Shown here: positions 39,821-49,731 of the stretch, piece by piece
Position numbering within the stretch: position 1 is the first letter of the stretch
Layout: each line of letters opens with the position of its first letter
Assembly (NCBI GenBank): GCA_964387885.1
Contig: CAYLYZ010000008.1
Location: 18,766-82,765, forward strand
Source: JABGPL01 sp964387885
GTDB lineage: Bacteria; Electryoneota; AABM5-125-24; Hatepunaeales; Hatepunaeaceae
Reading direction: 5' to 3'
Length of the DNA: 64,000 bases
The notes under the pieces: model-generated
Database searches by the model: none
Told to the model about the DNA's origin: nothing
Seen by the model: the letters and a program-made list of their open reading frames with translations, nothing else
Made by a program: the position numbers and the translations under genes

Positions 39821-42044
39821 GGGGTTCAGTACTATTCATAATCAGCGTTTCAGTGTAGATGGAATGTCGTGTGCAGCTTGTGTAAATGCTGTCGAGAAAA
39901 CACTGAGCAGACTGGATGGAGTTGAAAAAGTTTCTGTTAATCTCGCAAATAAAAGCGCGGATATTAAATACCATCACGAGGCAATAGAGGCTTCTAAAAT
40001 TGCAGAAATCCTGACAAAAATTGGATATCCCGCTGAACCTGTTGATAAAGATTCTATCCCACCTGATCTGCTAAAGCGACATTTCGCAGAATATGAACTT
40101 AATCGGAATAAATTTGTTTTCGCAGGAATCGCTTCCGTTTTTGTGATGTTACTTTCAATGACCGATGTTGTTGATGCGATCTATTCGAGATTGTTGTGTT
40201 TTGTTATAACTTCTTTTGTAATCTTTTTCCCGGGACGTCATTTCTTCTCAGGTGCATTCAAATTAGCTGTTCGACGAACAGCAGACATGAATACGTTGAT
40301 TGCCATTGGAACCGGATCCGCATACGTGTTCAGTATAATCGGTACATTTATCCCGTTCGCAATCCCGTCTGAGGATGGTCTGCCAGCTGTATATTACGAT
40401 ACTTCAGTGATGATTATCGCATTGATACTGTTAGGACGAACCCTCGAAGCCCGAGCCAAAAGTCATGCTTCTGATGCTATCAGTGGTCTTATGAAACTTA
40501 GTCCAAAGACTGCTATTGTTTTAAAGGAAGGAAGAACACTTGATGTGTCGACTGACGATTTACAAACAGGTGACATTATCAGAGTCAGAGCAGGTGAAAG
40601 AATACCAACTGACGGGGAACTCACCGAAGGAAGTACATCTGTAGATGAATCAATGTTAACTGGAGAATCAATCCCGGTGATGAAACTCAAGGGAGATTAC
40701 CTGTATGGTGGTACTTTAAACGGTTCCGGTTCATTCCTGATGCAGGCAACCAGAGTGGGTTCAGAAACAGCACTTGCTGGAATCATTCGGTTGGTTGAAC
40801 AGGCACAGGGATCTAAAGCTCCAATTCAACGTCTCGCAGATAAGGTTGCAGCAGTATTTGTTCCGGTCGTTCTTGTAATCGCAATCATTACATTAACTGT
40901 GTGGTTGCTTGTCGGTCCCGAACCGGTGCTTTCTTATGCTCTAACTGCCTTTGTCTCTGTATTGATAATCGCCTGTCCCTGTGCAATGGGACTCGCTACA
41001 CCTACTGCAATCATGGTCGGTTCGGGAACTGCAGCACGACAGGGCGTTGTTTTCAAGGGCGCAGAAATTCTCGAATCAAGTGGAAACATACATACATTAC
41101 TTATTGATAAAACCGGTACAGTCACAACTGGAAAACCCTCCGTAACCAAAATTTTACCAATCCCCGGGATTTCCGAGATTGAGCTTTTGGCAATTGCAGC
41201 ATGTGCGGAAGCCGGATCCGACCACCCGTTAGCTGCAGCTGTTTTTAGAAAAGCGAGTGAAATGGATCTGGATATCCCAAATGCGAAGGATTTCAATTCA
41301 AATTCCGGAAAGGGAATTGAAGCTGTGGTTGAAGGAAATTATGTAAGAGTCGGTTCACTCAATTGGCTGTTGGAAAGTGGTATCAAATTTAGTAAAAACA
41401 CAATAGAAATCACTCAGCAACTTTCTGACCGTGGTGAAAGTATAGTTTTAGTTGCGCGAAACTCAGAATCTATCGGATGTATTGCTATTTCTGATACGGT
41501 TCGTGAAACTTCAAAGTCGGCTATTAAAGACCTCAAATCGATTGGAGTTGAAGTTGTTCTTCTCTCCGGGGATAAGCGTAACGTTGCCGAACAAATCGGA
41601 AAAGAGATTGGTATCGACAGGATTATTGCTGAAGTGCTGCCTTCGGGCAAGGTAGCGGAAGTTAAGAATCTGCAATCCGAAGCCAAAAACGTCGGCATGG
41701 TTGGCGATGGCATAAATGACGCTCCGGCTCTTGCTCAATCTAACGTCGGCTTTGCAATTGGAACCGGCAGCGATATCGCTCTTGAGGCTTCAGATGTAAC
41801 TCTCGTCGGTTCCGAACTGACAGGTGTAACTTTTGCGATCCGTATGGCTCGTCAAACTGTTCGGGTTATCAAACAGAACCTGTTCTGGGCATTTGGATAC
41901 AATAGTCTCGGGATTCCCATTGCCGCTGGAGTATTATATCCGCTGACCGGTGAACTTCTGTCACCCATGATAGCTGCAGCTGCAATGGCATTCAGTTCGG
42001 TATCGGTTGTGATCAATAGTCTAAGGTTACGTCGATTTCAGTAG
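39810..42044 (+). CDS. copA: Cu+-exporting P-type ATPase
   Basis: A 744-residue P1B-type ATPase. One N-terminal HMA domain (VDGMSCAACVNAVEKTL, copper CxxC), membrane helices, the dephosphorylation region SMLTGESIPVM, the CPC ion site (IIACPCAMGLATPTA), phosphorylation site IDKTGTVTTGKP, GSDHPLAAAV and the hinge VGDGINDAPALAQ. The late helices with FGYNSLGIP and MAFSSVSVVINS match Cu+ (P1B-1) selectivity. Exports copper across the inner membrane. I use ATG at 39810 rather than 39744, since the longer form adds residues that overlap the small Cys/Met protein. Confidence 0.95.
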   Translation: MKPEGFSTIHNQRFSVDGMSCAACVNAVEKTLSRLDGVEKVSVNLANKSADIKYHHEAIEASKIAEILTKIGYPAEPVDKDSIPPDLLKRHFAEYELNRNKFVFAGIASVFVMLLSMTDVVDAIYSRLLCFVITSFVIFFPGRHFFSGAFKLAVRRTADMNTLIAIGTGSAYVFSIIGTFIPFAIPSEDGLPAVYYDTSVMIIALILLGRTLEARAKSHASDAISGLMKLSPKTAIVLKEGRTLDVSTDDLQTGDIIRVRAGERIPTDGELTEGSTSVDESMLTGESIPVMKLKGDYLYGGTLNGSGSFLMQATRVGSETALAGIIRLVEQAQGSKAPIQRLADKVAAVFVPVVLVIAIITLTVWLLVGPEPVLSYALTAFVSVLIIACPCAMGLATPTAIMVGSGTAARQGVVFKGAEILESSGNIHTLLIDKTGTVTTGKPSVTKILPIPGISEIELLAIAACAEAGSDHPLAAAVFRKASEMDLDIPNAKDFNSNSGKGIEAVVEGNYVRVGSLNWLLESGIKFSKNTIEITQQLSDRGESIVLVARNSESIGCIAISDTVRETSKSAIKDLKSIGVEVVLLSGDKRNVAEQIGKEIGIDRIIAEVLPSGKVAEVKNLQSEAKNVGMVGDGINDAPALAQSNVGFAIGTGSDIALEASDVTLVGSELTGVTFAIRMARQTVRVIKQNLFWAFGYNSLGIPIAAGVLYPLTGELLSPMIAAAAMAFSSVSVVINSLRLRRFQ

Positions 42045-42060
42045 ATTAAATAAAGAAACT

Positions 42061-42126
42061 GGGAGGATGGACATTCTTGTCCGTCATGCAATTCAGGTGT
42101 AAGCGGACCTGAATGGCCGCACTCCC
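42061..42126. repeat. Bipartite palindromic element with GGGAG/CTCCC ends
   Basis: GGGAG...CTCCC ends, left hairpin TGGACATTCTTGTCCGT, right half CAGGTGTAAGCGGACCTG. Related to 7395-7477. It lies just after copA and might end its mRNA, though no U-run is present. Confidence 0.7.
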
Positions 42127-42209
42127 CTGCTTCAGCATCTAGTAACCTGCACAGTCAGTACATGTAATATTTAGTTTCATCTTTACTTCATACTTCAAAT
42201 GCCTTGTTC

Positions 42210-42225
42210 CCATTTCATGAAATGG
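42210..42225. promoter_or_regulatory. Perfect 16-bp palindrome upstream of bioY
   Basis: CCATTTCATGAAATGG, a perfect two-fold palindrome 55 nt before the bioY ATG. It could be an operator for a dimeric regulator. It does not match the BirA or BioR patterns that I know. Confidence 0.45.
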
Positions 42226-42280
42226 TTAGATTATTTTAAATGAGAATTTACACAACTTTTCAATCCGGAGAATTTCTGAT

Positions 42281-42859
42281 ATGGTCGGAGTAACTTACGT
42301 TGATTTATGGCGTCCTGCTGTTCGAAAAAGGGCGTTGACATACGACATCTCCTTAGTGATTGGTGCTTCACTATTAATAGCACTGTTAGCTCAAATTCGT
42401 TTTATTCTTCCTTTCAGCCCGGTACCTATCACAGGACAAACACTTGGGGTTTTGCTCATTGGTACAGTGCTCGGCAGCAAACGCGGCGCCATTGCAATGG
42501 GTGCCTACCTGCTGCAGGGCATCAGCGGATTGCCTGTTTTTGCAGGTGGTGGTCTCGGATTAGCTTATCTGTTGGGACCAACCGGTGGTTATCTGCTCGG
42601 TTTTATCCCCGCAGCGTTTGTATGTGGTTTATTAGCTGAAAAGGGCATGGACAGGCACATTGTAACAACACTGCTTGCCATGGTTGTTGGCACAGGCATC
42701 ATCTTTGCCTGCGGTTTCGCCTGGTTATCAGCTTTTGTAGGTCCGGCAAAGGCTCTCGTAATGGGAGTTTACCCGTTTGTTATTGGAGCGGTTTTGAAAA
42801 TAGGAATTGCCGGCTCTCTTTTACCAATGGCATGGAAGTTTGTTGGAAACAGGAAATAA
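42281..42859 (+). CDS. bioY: Biotin transporter BioY
   Basis: A 192-residue membrane protein, the S-component of an ECF biotin transporter. Six hydrophobic helices, with the BioY signature FSPVPITGQTLGVLLIGTVLG and GAYLLQGISGLPVFAGGG followed by GPTGGYLLGFI. No EcfA or EcfT gene is nearby, so it uses shared energising subunits elsewhere or works alone. Suggests biotin uptake. Confidence 0.95.
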   Translation: MVGVTYVDLWRPAVRKRALTYDISLVIGASLLIALLAQIRFILPFSPVPITGQTLGVLLIGTVLGSKRGAIAMGAYLLQGISGLPVFAGGGLGLAYLLGPTGGYLLGFIPAAFVCGLLAEKGMDRHIVTTLLAMVVGTGIIFACGFAWLSAFVGPAKALVMGVYPFVIGAVLKIGIAGSLLPMAWKFVGNRK

Positions 42860-42921
42860 TCGTAGCCTGAGATTTAGAATTCCGGTGTTTCCATAACATA
42901 ATCTCCCGGTTACATTTCTTA

Positions 42922-43010
42922 AATTCACAGCAGATGATGCAGATTCTCATCATACATTCCGAATTTGGTCAGGAACCTATCTGCGAAATCCGTTTCATTT
43001 GCTGTGAATT
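42922..43010. repeat. Imperfect inverted repeat, about 24-bp arms
   Basis: AATTCACAGCAGATGATGC on the left pairs with the inverse of GTTTCATTTGCTGTGAATT on the right, with about 40 bp between. Could be a miniature inverted-repeat element or a structured RNA. Confidence 0.5.
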
Positions 43011-43336
43011 ACCATATTAAACCAAAACACTTACGCATTAATCCTAACTTACCATCCACATCTGCCCCGAAAAATCTACCTTTTATTGCATTTGCTGAAA
43101 GTAAAAGGCATTTGCAAAGTCGCGATGAGTGAAGTTATAAACCAATCTGTTTGGAAAGGGTGCAATATTCGAGATTGTTTCACTGCATTCGCAATGAATG
43201 TACTCTCAAACATCGTTATATGTCCTTGCTGAAAGGTAAAATGTTTTTTGACGTTACATATCCCTTTAATATTTTTAAATTTCATGTCCCTTTCAATTCT
43301 TGCAGAAAAATATTAGGTTACTTTTCCGAAGCTTAA

Positions 43337-43371
43337 CCGAATAAAATATCTCCGGGGGATATTCTATTCGG
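43337..43371 (+). terminator. Terminator-like hairpin upstream of the surface protein gene
   Basis: CCGAATAAAATATC-TCCGGG-GGATATTCTATTCGG followed by ATTTTTC. A near-complete 14-bp stem plus a T-run on the plus strand. It might end readthrough or act in a leader (attenuation) of the 43410 gene. Confidence 0.5.
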
Positions 43372-43409
43372 ATTTTTCTGTCATATTCACATCTTTGGAC
43401 GGAGGAAAA

Positions 43410-45644
43410 ATGCGGAAAATCAGGTTTTCTAATTTCTTCTTAATCTTCACCCTTCTGGTTTTAGCCAGCCATCTCTTTGCTCAACCCGATGCACTATGGA
43501 TTAGAAACTATGACAGCGGGGCATCAGAATTCTTTTTTGATGTTTATGCCGCGAGTGATAGTGGCTACATTGCTGTAGGCGCGACCGGGCAGGCTGTAAG
43601 TCTTGGCGGAACATGGATCATGGTTAAAACCGATTCCGAGGGGAATACAATCTGGTCGAATCAATATGGTGGAGGCGGAAATTATTGTTGGCCGCGGTCG
43701 GTCATCGAAGCTGATAACGGGGATTTCCTGGCTGCAGGAACAACAGGACGACAGGGACAGGTTGATATTATCAGGGTTAATTCCGAGGGTGAACAGCAGT
43801 GGCGCCGACAATATCTTAATGGTGATGCGCGAGCGATTATTGAACTCAAGAACGGAAACTTCCTCATATGCGGTGAAACGCAAATGCAGGGCTTTCTGCT
43901 GATGATCGACGGAGAGGGTGAAGAAACTTGGAACCGCATATATCCCATTGACGACCAGGTTGGGGCTTATGGTAGTTTTTCAAGCATGAGGGAGACTGAG
44001 AACCAGGTTGTTGTTGCGGGTGAGGGCAGGAGAATTGGAAACGAACCATGGCATATGTGGCTGGTGAAAGCTGATTTAGAGGAAGAGGGAGCTCTAATAT
44101 GGGAAGAACATTATTTCATCGGAAATACTTGTACCTGTAATACGTTAATATCATGTGAAGGAGGATTTACATTATCCGGGACATCAGGTGGTCTTCATCT
44201 ATATTTAGCGAAAATAAATGAAATCGGCGAAATAATATGGTCTCACATCTACGATAATCAAGTTGACGTTGAAACCGGATTCTGCCTCGCAAATCTTGAG
44301 GGTGGTGGATTTGGCATAGCCGGACGCGCACTCAATTCGAGGGATCGTATACAGATGCCTTTCGTGCTAAGGACTGATGAGAACGGTCTGGAATTAGGCC
44401 GTAGTTATCACGATCTCTCGGAAGTTGAAGGATTCTTCACAGGCGTTAACGGCTTCTATTCAATAGTAATAGGATTGGATAATTCCGCAGTTGCAGCCGG
44501 TACAGTCCACACCGGAGGCCAGAATTACGACGGTTTGATAATGAAATGGGAAGAAGACCACCCGGGGCCATTTTTCGTATCATGGACACCTGAGGATACA
44601 TTGTTGACCTGCCTTTCTAATGACAGCATACAGTTCGCGGTCCATGCAAGGCATCAATGGCAGGAGCAGTTCGATAAACTTTGGTGGATTACTAACAGTG
44701 ACACCTTATCGAGAGATACGACCGTAACAATAACTTTTGAGGAAATTGGTGAGTACGAGGTTAACTGTGAAATAAGAGATGAAGTAATCTCTGCGATTAA
44801 AACCTGGAACGTAACGGTCAGAGAATTTTACCTCACAGGTTTTCAACCGGACTCATCTGAAATCACCATTCGGAGAAATACCCAATTAGATTTTATCCTG
44901 GATATTGAGAGTATTGAAGGTCTCGACCTGAGTTACTTCTGGGAATTGACAGGGAGGCAGGAGGAAGAAATCGAAGGTGAAGACAGCGTAAACATAGATT
45001 TTGCGATGACAGGCGATCATGAACTTACAGCTGATGTATCCGCAGGTGAAACGGTTGAGCAAGTTTCCTGGGACATTCACGTCAGGTCATCGTTATGGTC
45101 ATGGCAGCCAGTTGAACTCATATTGGAAGTGCCAAACGACACTTTGATAGATTTCGCTGTGTTCCCATTTAATGAGGAATCAGATTCGCTCCAGTACATC
45201 TGGAAACTGAATGGAGAGACTATATCCGATTCAAACGAGGAATCTCTTTCTTTCAGGGAGATTGGCGGGCATGAAGTTCAGGCCCTACTGTGGGATGGTG
45301 CAGATGTAGATTCGGTTTTATGGACAGTAACATCTTACGAAAGGAATGAAGTTAAGAGCCTTTCCCACAACGAGCTCCCAGAAAGAGTTGAGTTGTACGC
45401 TCCAGTTCCAAATCCATTTAACTCATCAACAAAAATTACCTTTAGCATTCCTCTCGCTCAACAGATAAATCTGACAATTTTTGATATCAAAGGAAGAAAA
45501 GTTGCAGACCTGATTTCAGAGCGTAAATTATCCGGAAAACGGGAAATTGTTCTGAACTCGGAAAGACTATCAACTGGGATATATTTTATCAGTCTGGCGT
45601 CTGCGAAAGAACACAAAACTCGAAAGCTTGTGTTGATTAAATAA
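43410..45644 (+). CDS. Secreted beta-propeller-like protein with C-terminal sorting domain
   Basis: 744 residues. Signal peptide MRKIRFSNFFLIFTLLVLAS with cleavage near HLFA-Q. Residues 30-360 are repeats of the type GYIAVGATG...WIMVKTDSEGNTIWSNQYGG, which build a propeller seen in FCB surface proteins. The middle has Ig/PKD-like segments (DTTVTITFEEIGEYEVNCEI). The C-terminus is the roughly 80-residue sorting domain: VPNPFNSSTKITFSIP, LTIFDIKGRKVADL, STGIYFISL, ending KLVLIK. Exported and probably cell-attached. GGAGG stands 5 nt before ATG. Confidence 0.85.
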   Translation: MRKIRFSNFFLIFTLLVLASHLFAQPDALWIRNYDSGASEFFFDVYAASDSGYIAVGATGQAVSLGGTWIMVKTDSEGNTIWSNQYGGGGNYCWPRSVIEADNGDFLAAGTTGRQGQVDIIRVNSEGEQQWRRQYLNGDARAIIELKNGNFLICGETQMQGFLLMIDGEGEETWNRIYPIDDQVGAYGSFSSMRETENQVVVAGEGRRIGNEPWHMWLVKADLEEEGALIWEEHYFIGNTCTCNTLISCEGGFTLSGTSGGLHLYLAKINEIGEIIWSHIYDNQVDVETGFCLANLEGGGFGIAGRALNSRDRIQMPFVLRTDENGLELGRSYHDLSEVEGFFTGVNGFYSIVIGLDNSAVAAGTVHTGGQNYDGLIMKWEEDHPGPFFVSWTPEDTLLTCLSNDSIQFAVHARHQWQEQFDKLWWITNSDTLSRDTTVTITFEEIGEYEVNCEIRDEVISAIKTWNVTVREFYLTGFQPDSSEITIRRNTQLDFILDIESIEGLDLSYFWELTGRQEEEIEGEDSVNIDFAMTGDHELTADVSAGETVEQVSWDIHVRSSLWSWQPVELILEVPNDTLIDFAVFPFNEESDSLQYIWKLNGETISDSNEESLSFREIGGHEVQALLWDGADVDSVLWTVTSYERNEVKSLSHNELPERVELYAPVPNPFNSSTKITFSIPLAQQINLTIFDIKGRKVADLISERKLSGKREIVLNSERLSTGIYFISLASAKEHKTRKLVLIK

Positions 45645-45684
45645 TTGTTTGGCCTGGAAGTGATCGCGTTACGGGATATCCAAC

Positions 45685-46701
45685 TTAAAGTTTCTTGACT
45701 AAAATTATATTTGGCTCCATCCCGGAATCCTGTTCGTTTATTTCAAAATTCACTCCCGGTGAGATCTCTATCAATTGTTCGAATATCTCCCTGAAATCGA
45801 TCCCGGTTGCTAAACGTGGCTGGCAGCGTTCAATTTTGATGGGGATCAAAGTCACCGCTTCCAATTGTCTATCCTTGAAGATGGTTGATAACAGAAAGGA
45901 TTGGCTGCCGTCCAATCTGTCCTGGTCGAATACGAAATTTCCTAAACTGTAAAAGATGTACTTTCCCTGATATTTCTCGATGCTCTGGATTACGTGGGGG
46001 TGATGCCCCAATATCAGGTCGGCACCTGCATCGATTGAGCGATAGGCGTGTTCTTTCTGAATGTATGATGGATAAGGTGAATACTCACGTCCCCAATGAA
46101 AAGACACAATTGTAAAATCAACCTTATCTTCAATCTCCCTTACATTCTCAACTATACTGTCAATATCCGCAATTGCAGGAGCAGGTAAATCATGAGAATA
46201 AACGATCGATTCATGAGGCATAAGTACATGCGCAAAAAACGCAATCCGCATGCCTTTGATGGTTATTATTTGAGGTGCACCGGCAACGGTCTGATTCTCT
46301 CCAATGCCGACCGTATGCAAACCGTTTCCCTCTAAAATTGCTCTTGTGTTTAGTAACGCTTCCCTTCCGTAATCTATTGTGTGATTATTGGCCAAAGAAA
46401 AGATATCGAACCCGGAAAAGGTGAGCCCTTCGACATAAGAGGAGTCTCCGCGAAAAACAATTTTCTTGGTTAGTGGTTCACCCCAACTGGAAATGGGACA
46501 CTCCAGATTGCAGAACGCGAGATCGTGAGAATTGATCAAATCTGATAACTGTTCAAATGGGTAATTAACTCCGTATCTGTCGATGTATTTTCTGACACCT
46601 CTGTCGAGTAGTACATCACCCGCCGCGCAGAACGTTACATCCAGATTTGCCGAATCCGGAACAGCCGACAGAAGAGTTAGAATTAGGGTGAACGTTATCA
46701 A
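45685..46701 (-). CDS. CapA-like metallophosphatase-fold protein (poly-gamma-glutamate synthesis type)
   Basis: 338 residues using TTG at 46701, which gives a signal-like start (ITFTLILTLLSAVPDSA) and follows the upstream stop by 4 nt; the ORF extends further upstream but then overlaps that gene. The domain is CapA/PGA_cap: VTFCAAGDVLLDRG, CNLECPISSW, FSLANNHTIDYG, VSFHWGREYSPYP, ILGHHPHVIQSI, FYSLGNFVFDQ, with the metal-binding Asp, Asn and His residues of calcineurin-like folds. Role in surface polymer metabolism is family inference. Confidence 0.87.
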   Translation of the reverse strand: MITFTLILTLLSAVPDSANLDVTFCAAGDVLLDRGVRKYIDRYGVNYPFEQLSDLINSHDLAFCNLECPISSWGEPLTKKIVFRGDSSYVEGLTFSGFDIFSLANNHTIDYGREALLNTRAILEGNGLHTVGIGENQTVAGAPQIITIKGMRIAFFAHVLMPHESIVYSHDLPAPAIADIDSIVENVREIEDKVDFTIVSFHWGREYSPYPSYIQKEHAYRSIDAGADLILGHHPHVIQSIEKYQGKYIFYSLGNFVFDQDRLDGSQSFLLSTIFKDRQLEAVTLIPIKIERCQPRLATGIDFREIFEQLIEISPGVNFEINEQDSGMEPNIILVKKL

Positions 46702-46705
46702 ATCG

Positions 46706-49033
46706 TTAGCATCCGCTGAAATATGTATACCGTGGTTTCGGCAATTTATGTAGAGGTTTATCCGACATAAATGGTTTTTGCCAGCTCGGTAGAGGTGGAT
46801 TTTCTCCGGATTTGAGCATCTGCTGCCATTTTTCATCCGTCAGACGATCCCTTGCCTGATGTTTAAATTCGTAATATGAAAACACCGCACCTCGTGTTAA
46901 TTTAAGATAATCACCAATTTGAATGATTACATAAATCTCATTAACAGCCCCTGGGCCGACTTCCAATACTTCATCTAAACTTGTGTGCACATCAGCAATA
47001 ACTGCAACGTTCTTATCCACTTCACTTATTATTTCCCACCAATCACGGACATCCCCGTCAGTTAATACGGAAATGGTGAAGTTCTCGAGCAGACTCCCGA
47101 AAATTTCTATCTGAGCATATTCACGCCGCGTTAAAAGCTCACCCTTAAGTTCCTTTTCTGAAACAGTCAACAGGAAATTAATCAGCCTGCCAAATTCCTT
47201 GAATTTACTTGCCATCTTCGGACTTAAGAATCCTTTCTCTTCAAGCCCGGTATGTGTTGAAGTCACCAGTTCGCTTAATCGCTGGTAGAAAACGACATTC
47301 GGTTCAACATAACTTTTTGGTGGATCAGGAACCCATTCAGAGCCGTCTCCGCACTGTGCGGATGATTGTTTCCCATAGAGAATTACATCGTGTCTAAGCT
47401 CTGCCCAGCTCGCTAATGAAGTGGATAGACTCTTCAACTCCCAATTTGAATTGCGCATAAAGAACGGATACGGTTCCTCAAATGAACCGAGAAGAGGTTT
47501 CAAGCAATACATCCAGTTGTAATAGAGATTTTGTTTCCAATCTTTCGGTTTTAGTTGTTCATTTTCGTAAATTAGTTTATCGAGTTCACCCGGATAATCC
47601 AACCACGAATCACCCACTTTGTAGATATTAATCTGAAGGTCTTTTGCTCTTTCCGAGCCAATTGCTGCCATTACATCCAATCCAGAGGGAAATCTCCGCT
47701 CGGGATATTTGGTCAACCTCTGCATTACTTCAGAATCGGGAATATATCTTTGGCCCATAAATCTGAATTGGGGAGCCCACGGGAATCCGGCTAATTCATT
47801 CCTGATCCGCGTTTTCTCCGAAATTGAGTCTGCAATACGTTTCGCAATAACAAGTTTATCCAAATCTGCGAAATCATTATAAGATGGATTCTCACCGAAC
47901 GTTTTCAGACTTACATAATTATAATCACCAGGACCCGGATCATCTGCCTTTCCAACATAGAATTCGGTAACCTCGTTCAGGTCATTCCAATATTCGATCA
48001 GTCTCCGATCTCCGACCTGGTGATCGTTCAGCTGTTTCGTGATTATCAAAGATTGAACCAGTGACAGATAATCGGCAGTGTAAAAACTGTTAAGCCCAAA
48101 CCACATCATCGCGTAGAAATAATTGGTCAGTTTAGTACTGCGTGTGTAATGACCTCTCGGAATGAATTGCGAATAATCAATCAAACGTCCGGAGAGGTCA
48201 GGATTATCTGTATGGAATATCATTGACGATTGACGGGTATGCCGAATTTTGCATCGAAAAACTTCATCAAAGACTATTTCTTTTACCCTGGCATGTACTT
48301 CAGATGAATCTCCGGTCAGGAACATATAAGGAACAGAAAAGAACGCCAGATTTCTGAGTGTCGCATCACGGATTAATTTGTTGTTTGTTTCCTTATAAAG
48401 AATCTCTGACTGTTTCATCATCTCATGGGTTATTGTCAATACAATATCAAACATTTGATCTTCTTCTAAATTTCGCAGCATGAAATTATAAAATATATGA
48501 TAAAGCTGCAATATGCTGTCGACCGTTATAAAACTTGGAATTCCAAGATAATCATTATTTTCGTAAAGGAAAAAGAACTGTTCGTATTTTGCCTGAGCAA
48601 CAACAAATCCAGTATTAATGAGCTTTTCCCTATCACTTTCGGAGAACTTACCGAATTGCCTCAAATTGATAATGTTGTCGAAGTTGATTTTTGACTTACC
48701 CGCGACATTGATGAAGTTGTTTTTAAGGAGCTCAAGTTCTTTCTTGCGGATGATGCTGGCGTTTTCGATTTCAAACTTTGACAGGCAAGAATCATTATAG
48801 TTTAAATCAAGGTGATAATTTTGTTGTGAATGAAAGTATGTGTTTAATTCATGTGTTTTGAAAGGTCTGCCATGGGCAGCGAAAATAGCATTGCGCGCAA
48901 GATACAGTTGTTCGAGGTTTAATCCTTCTAAATCTTGTTCTGTTAGTAGCCTGTCCATGGGTAGTTCTTGTGAAAAACCACAGGAAAATATCAGGCTAAC
49001 CAGGATTAGCATATACATTAGTGTTTTCATCAT
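46706..49033 (-). CDS. Exported YARHG-DUF3160 protein
   Basis: 775 residues with a signal peptide (LMYMLILVSLIFSCGFSQ). Residues 30-90 are a YARHG domain (LNLEQLYLARNAIFAAHGRPF). The rest is DUF3160: FVVAQAKYEQFFFLYENNDY, ITVDSILQLYHIFYNFML, and later STSLASWAELRHDVILYGKQ. DUF3160 proteins are large, exported and of unknown function. ATG overlaps the upstream FG-GAP gene by 4 nt, so three genes (49731 to 45685) form one operon. Confidence 0.85.
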   Translation of the reverse strand: MMKTLMYMLILVSLIFSCGFSQELPMDRLLTEQDLEGLNLEQLYLARNAIFAAHGRPFKTHELNTYFHSQQNYHLDLNYNDSCLSKFEIENASIIRKKELELLKNNFINVAGKSKINFDNIINLRQFGKFSESDREKLINTGFVVAQAKYEQFFFLYENNDYLGIPSFITVDSILQLYHIFYNFMLRNLEEDQMFDIVLTITHEMMKQSEILYKETNNKLIRDATLRNLAFFSVPYMFLTGDSSEVHARVKEIVFDEVFRCKIRHTRQSSMIFHTDNPDLSGRLIDYSQFIPRGHYTRSTKLTNYFYAMMWFGLNSFYTADYLSLVQSLIITKQLNDHQVGDRRLIEYWNDLNEVTEFYVGKADDPGPGDYNYVSLKTFGENPSYNDFADLDKLVIAKRIADSISEKTRIRNELAGFPWAPQFRFMGQRYIPDSEVMQRLTKYPERRFPSGLDVMAAIGSERAKDLQINIYKVGDSWLDYPGELDKLIYENEQLKPKDWKQNLYYNWMYCLKPLLGSFEEPYPFFMRNSNWELKSLSTSLASWAELRHDVILYGKQSSAQCGDGSEWVPDPPKSYVEPNVVFYQRLSELVTSTHTGLEEKGFLSPKMASKFKEFGRLINFLLTVSEKELKGELLTRREYAQIEIFGSLLENFTISVLTDGDVRDWWEIISEVDKNVAVIADVHTSLDEVLEVGPGAVNEIYVIIQIGDYLKLTRGAVFSYYEFKHQARDRLTDEKWQQMLKSGENPPLPSWQKPFMSDKPLHKLPKPRYTYFSGC

Positions 49034-49731
49034 TTCTCCATGTTTAATTTCGCTTCATCCAGATTATTTATCTTAAGATCGTTAGCAATCTCCTTATATC
49101 CAAGAAACCCAAACCCATTCCATTGATAGGCGATTATTCTTTTCAGTTTATCGCGTTGTATTTCGAGCGAGATTAATTCATCAACTCCATCACCGGTAAT
49201 ATCTCTTATGGAAAAATCAATAAACGGCAGGGACAATCTTGATCCCAACCATTTGGGAAACAACTCCTCACCATCCCAATCATAAACAAATAGCCGATTT
49301 GCAGATACAGGATGGAATCGAGCCTTTTTCCAAACAGAAACGATAACGTCAGCTTTAGAATCTCCATCAACGTCACCTGTCCTAATCTTCCAGGGATTAT
49401 AGCCTCTGTTTTGACCCAACCATGACCTTTTTATTTTACCATTTTCAATCGAGTAGATAGCAAGTCTTTCACCAAGAGTGGAGTCTTCTCTGCCTAAAAT
49501 CAGAAACAATTCATTCCTCGGGCTATCAATACAATAATCTCGAACGATCAAGGGATGAGTATCAACTCTTTCTATGATTACACCATTTTCAACAATACTA
49601 ATATGATGTGAGCCAGCTCCTGTAAGAAAAGTAGTAATTCGGTTTTCAGTTGAAAAACATAAACTACACATCATAGTAAGGAACAATACGCCCATAAAGA
49701 GTCTTGTCACATCTTTAGCGAAATGGATCAT
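49030..49731 (-). CDS. Exported FG-GAP/VCBS-like repeat protein
   Basis: 233 residues. Signal peptide (DVTRLFMGVLFLTMMCSLCFS). Two calcium-binding-like repeats are visible: IRTGDVDGDSKADVIVSVW and IRDITGDGVDELISLEI, the D-x-D-G-D/E pattern of FG-GAP blades. Too short for a complete propeller, so it may be a partial or dimeric one. First gene of the operon with the DUF3160 protein; a joint surface role is likely, function unknown. Confidence 0.75.
   Translation of the reverse strand: MIHFAKDVTRLFMGVLFLTMMCSLCFSTENRITTFLTGAGSHHISIVENGVIIERVDTHPLIVRDYCIDSPRNELFLILGREDSTLGERLAIYSIENGKIKRSWLGQNRGYNPWKIRTGDVDGDSKADVIVSVWKKARFHPVSANRLFVYDWDGEELFPKWLGSRLSLPFIDFSIRDITGDGVDELISLEIQRDKLKRIIAYQWNGFGFLGYKEIANDLKINNLDEAKLNMEK

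Larger units (their letters stand above)
42860..43409. other. Intergenic region, 550 bp
   Basis: A long gap between bioY and the surface protein gene. It holds an imperfect inverted repeat (42922-43010) and a terminator-like hairpin (43337-43371), with only short chance ORFs between. I see no tRNA or protein gene. The promoter of the 43410 gene must lie in it. Confidence 0.5.
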
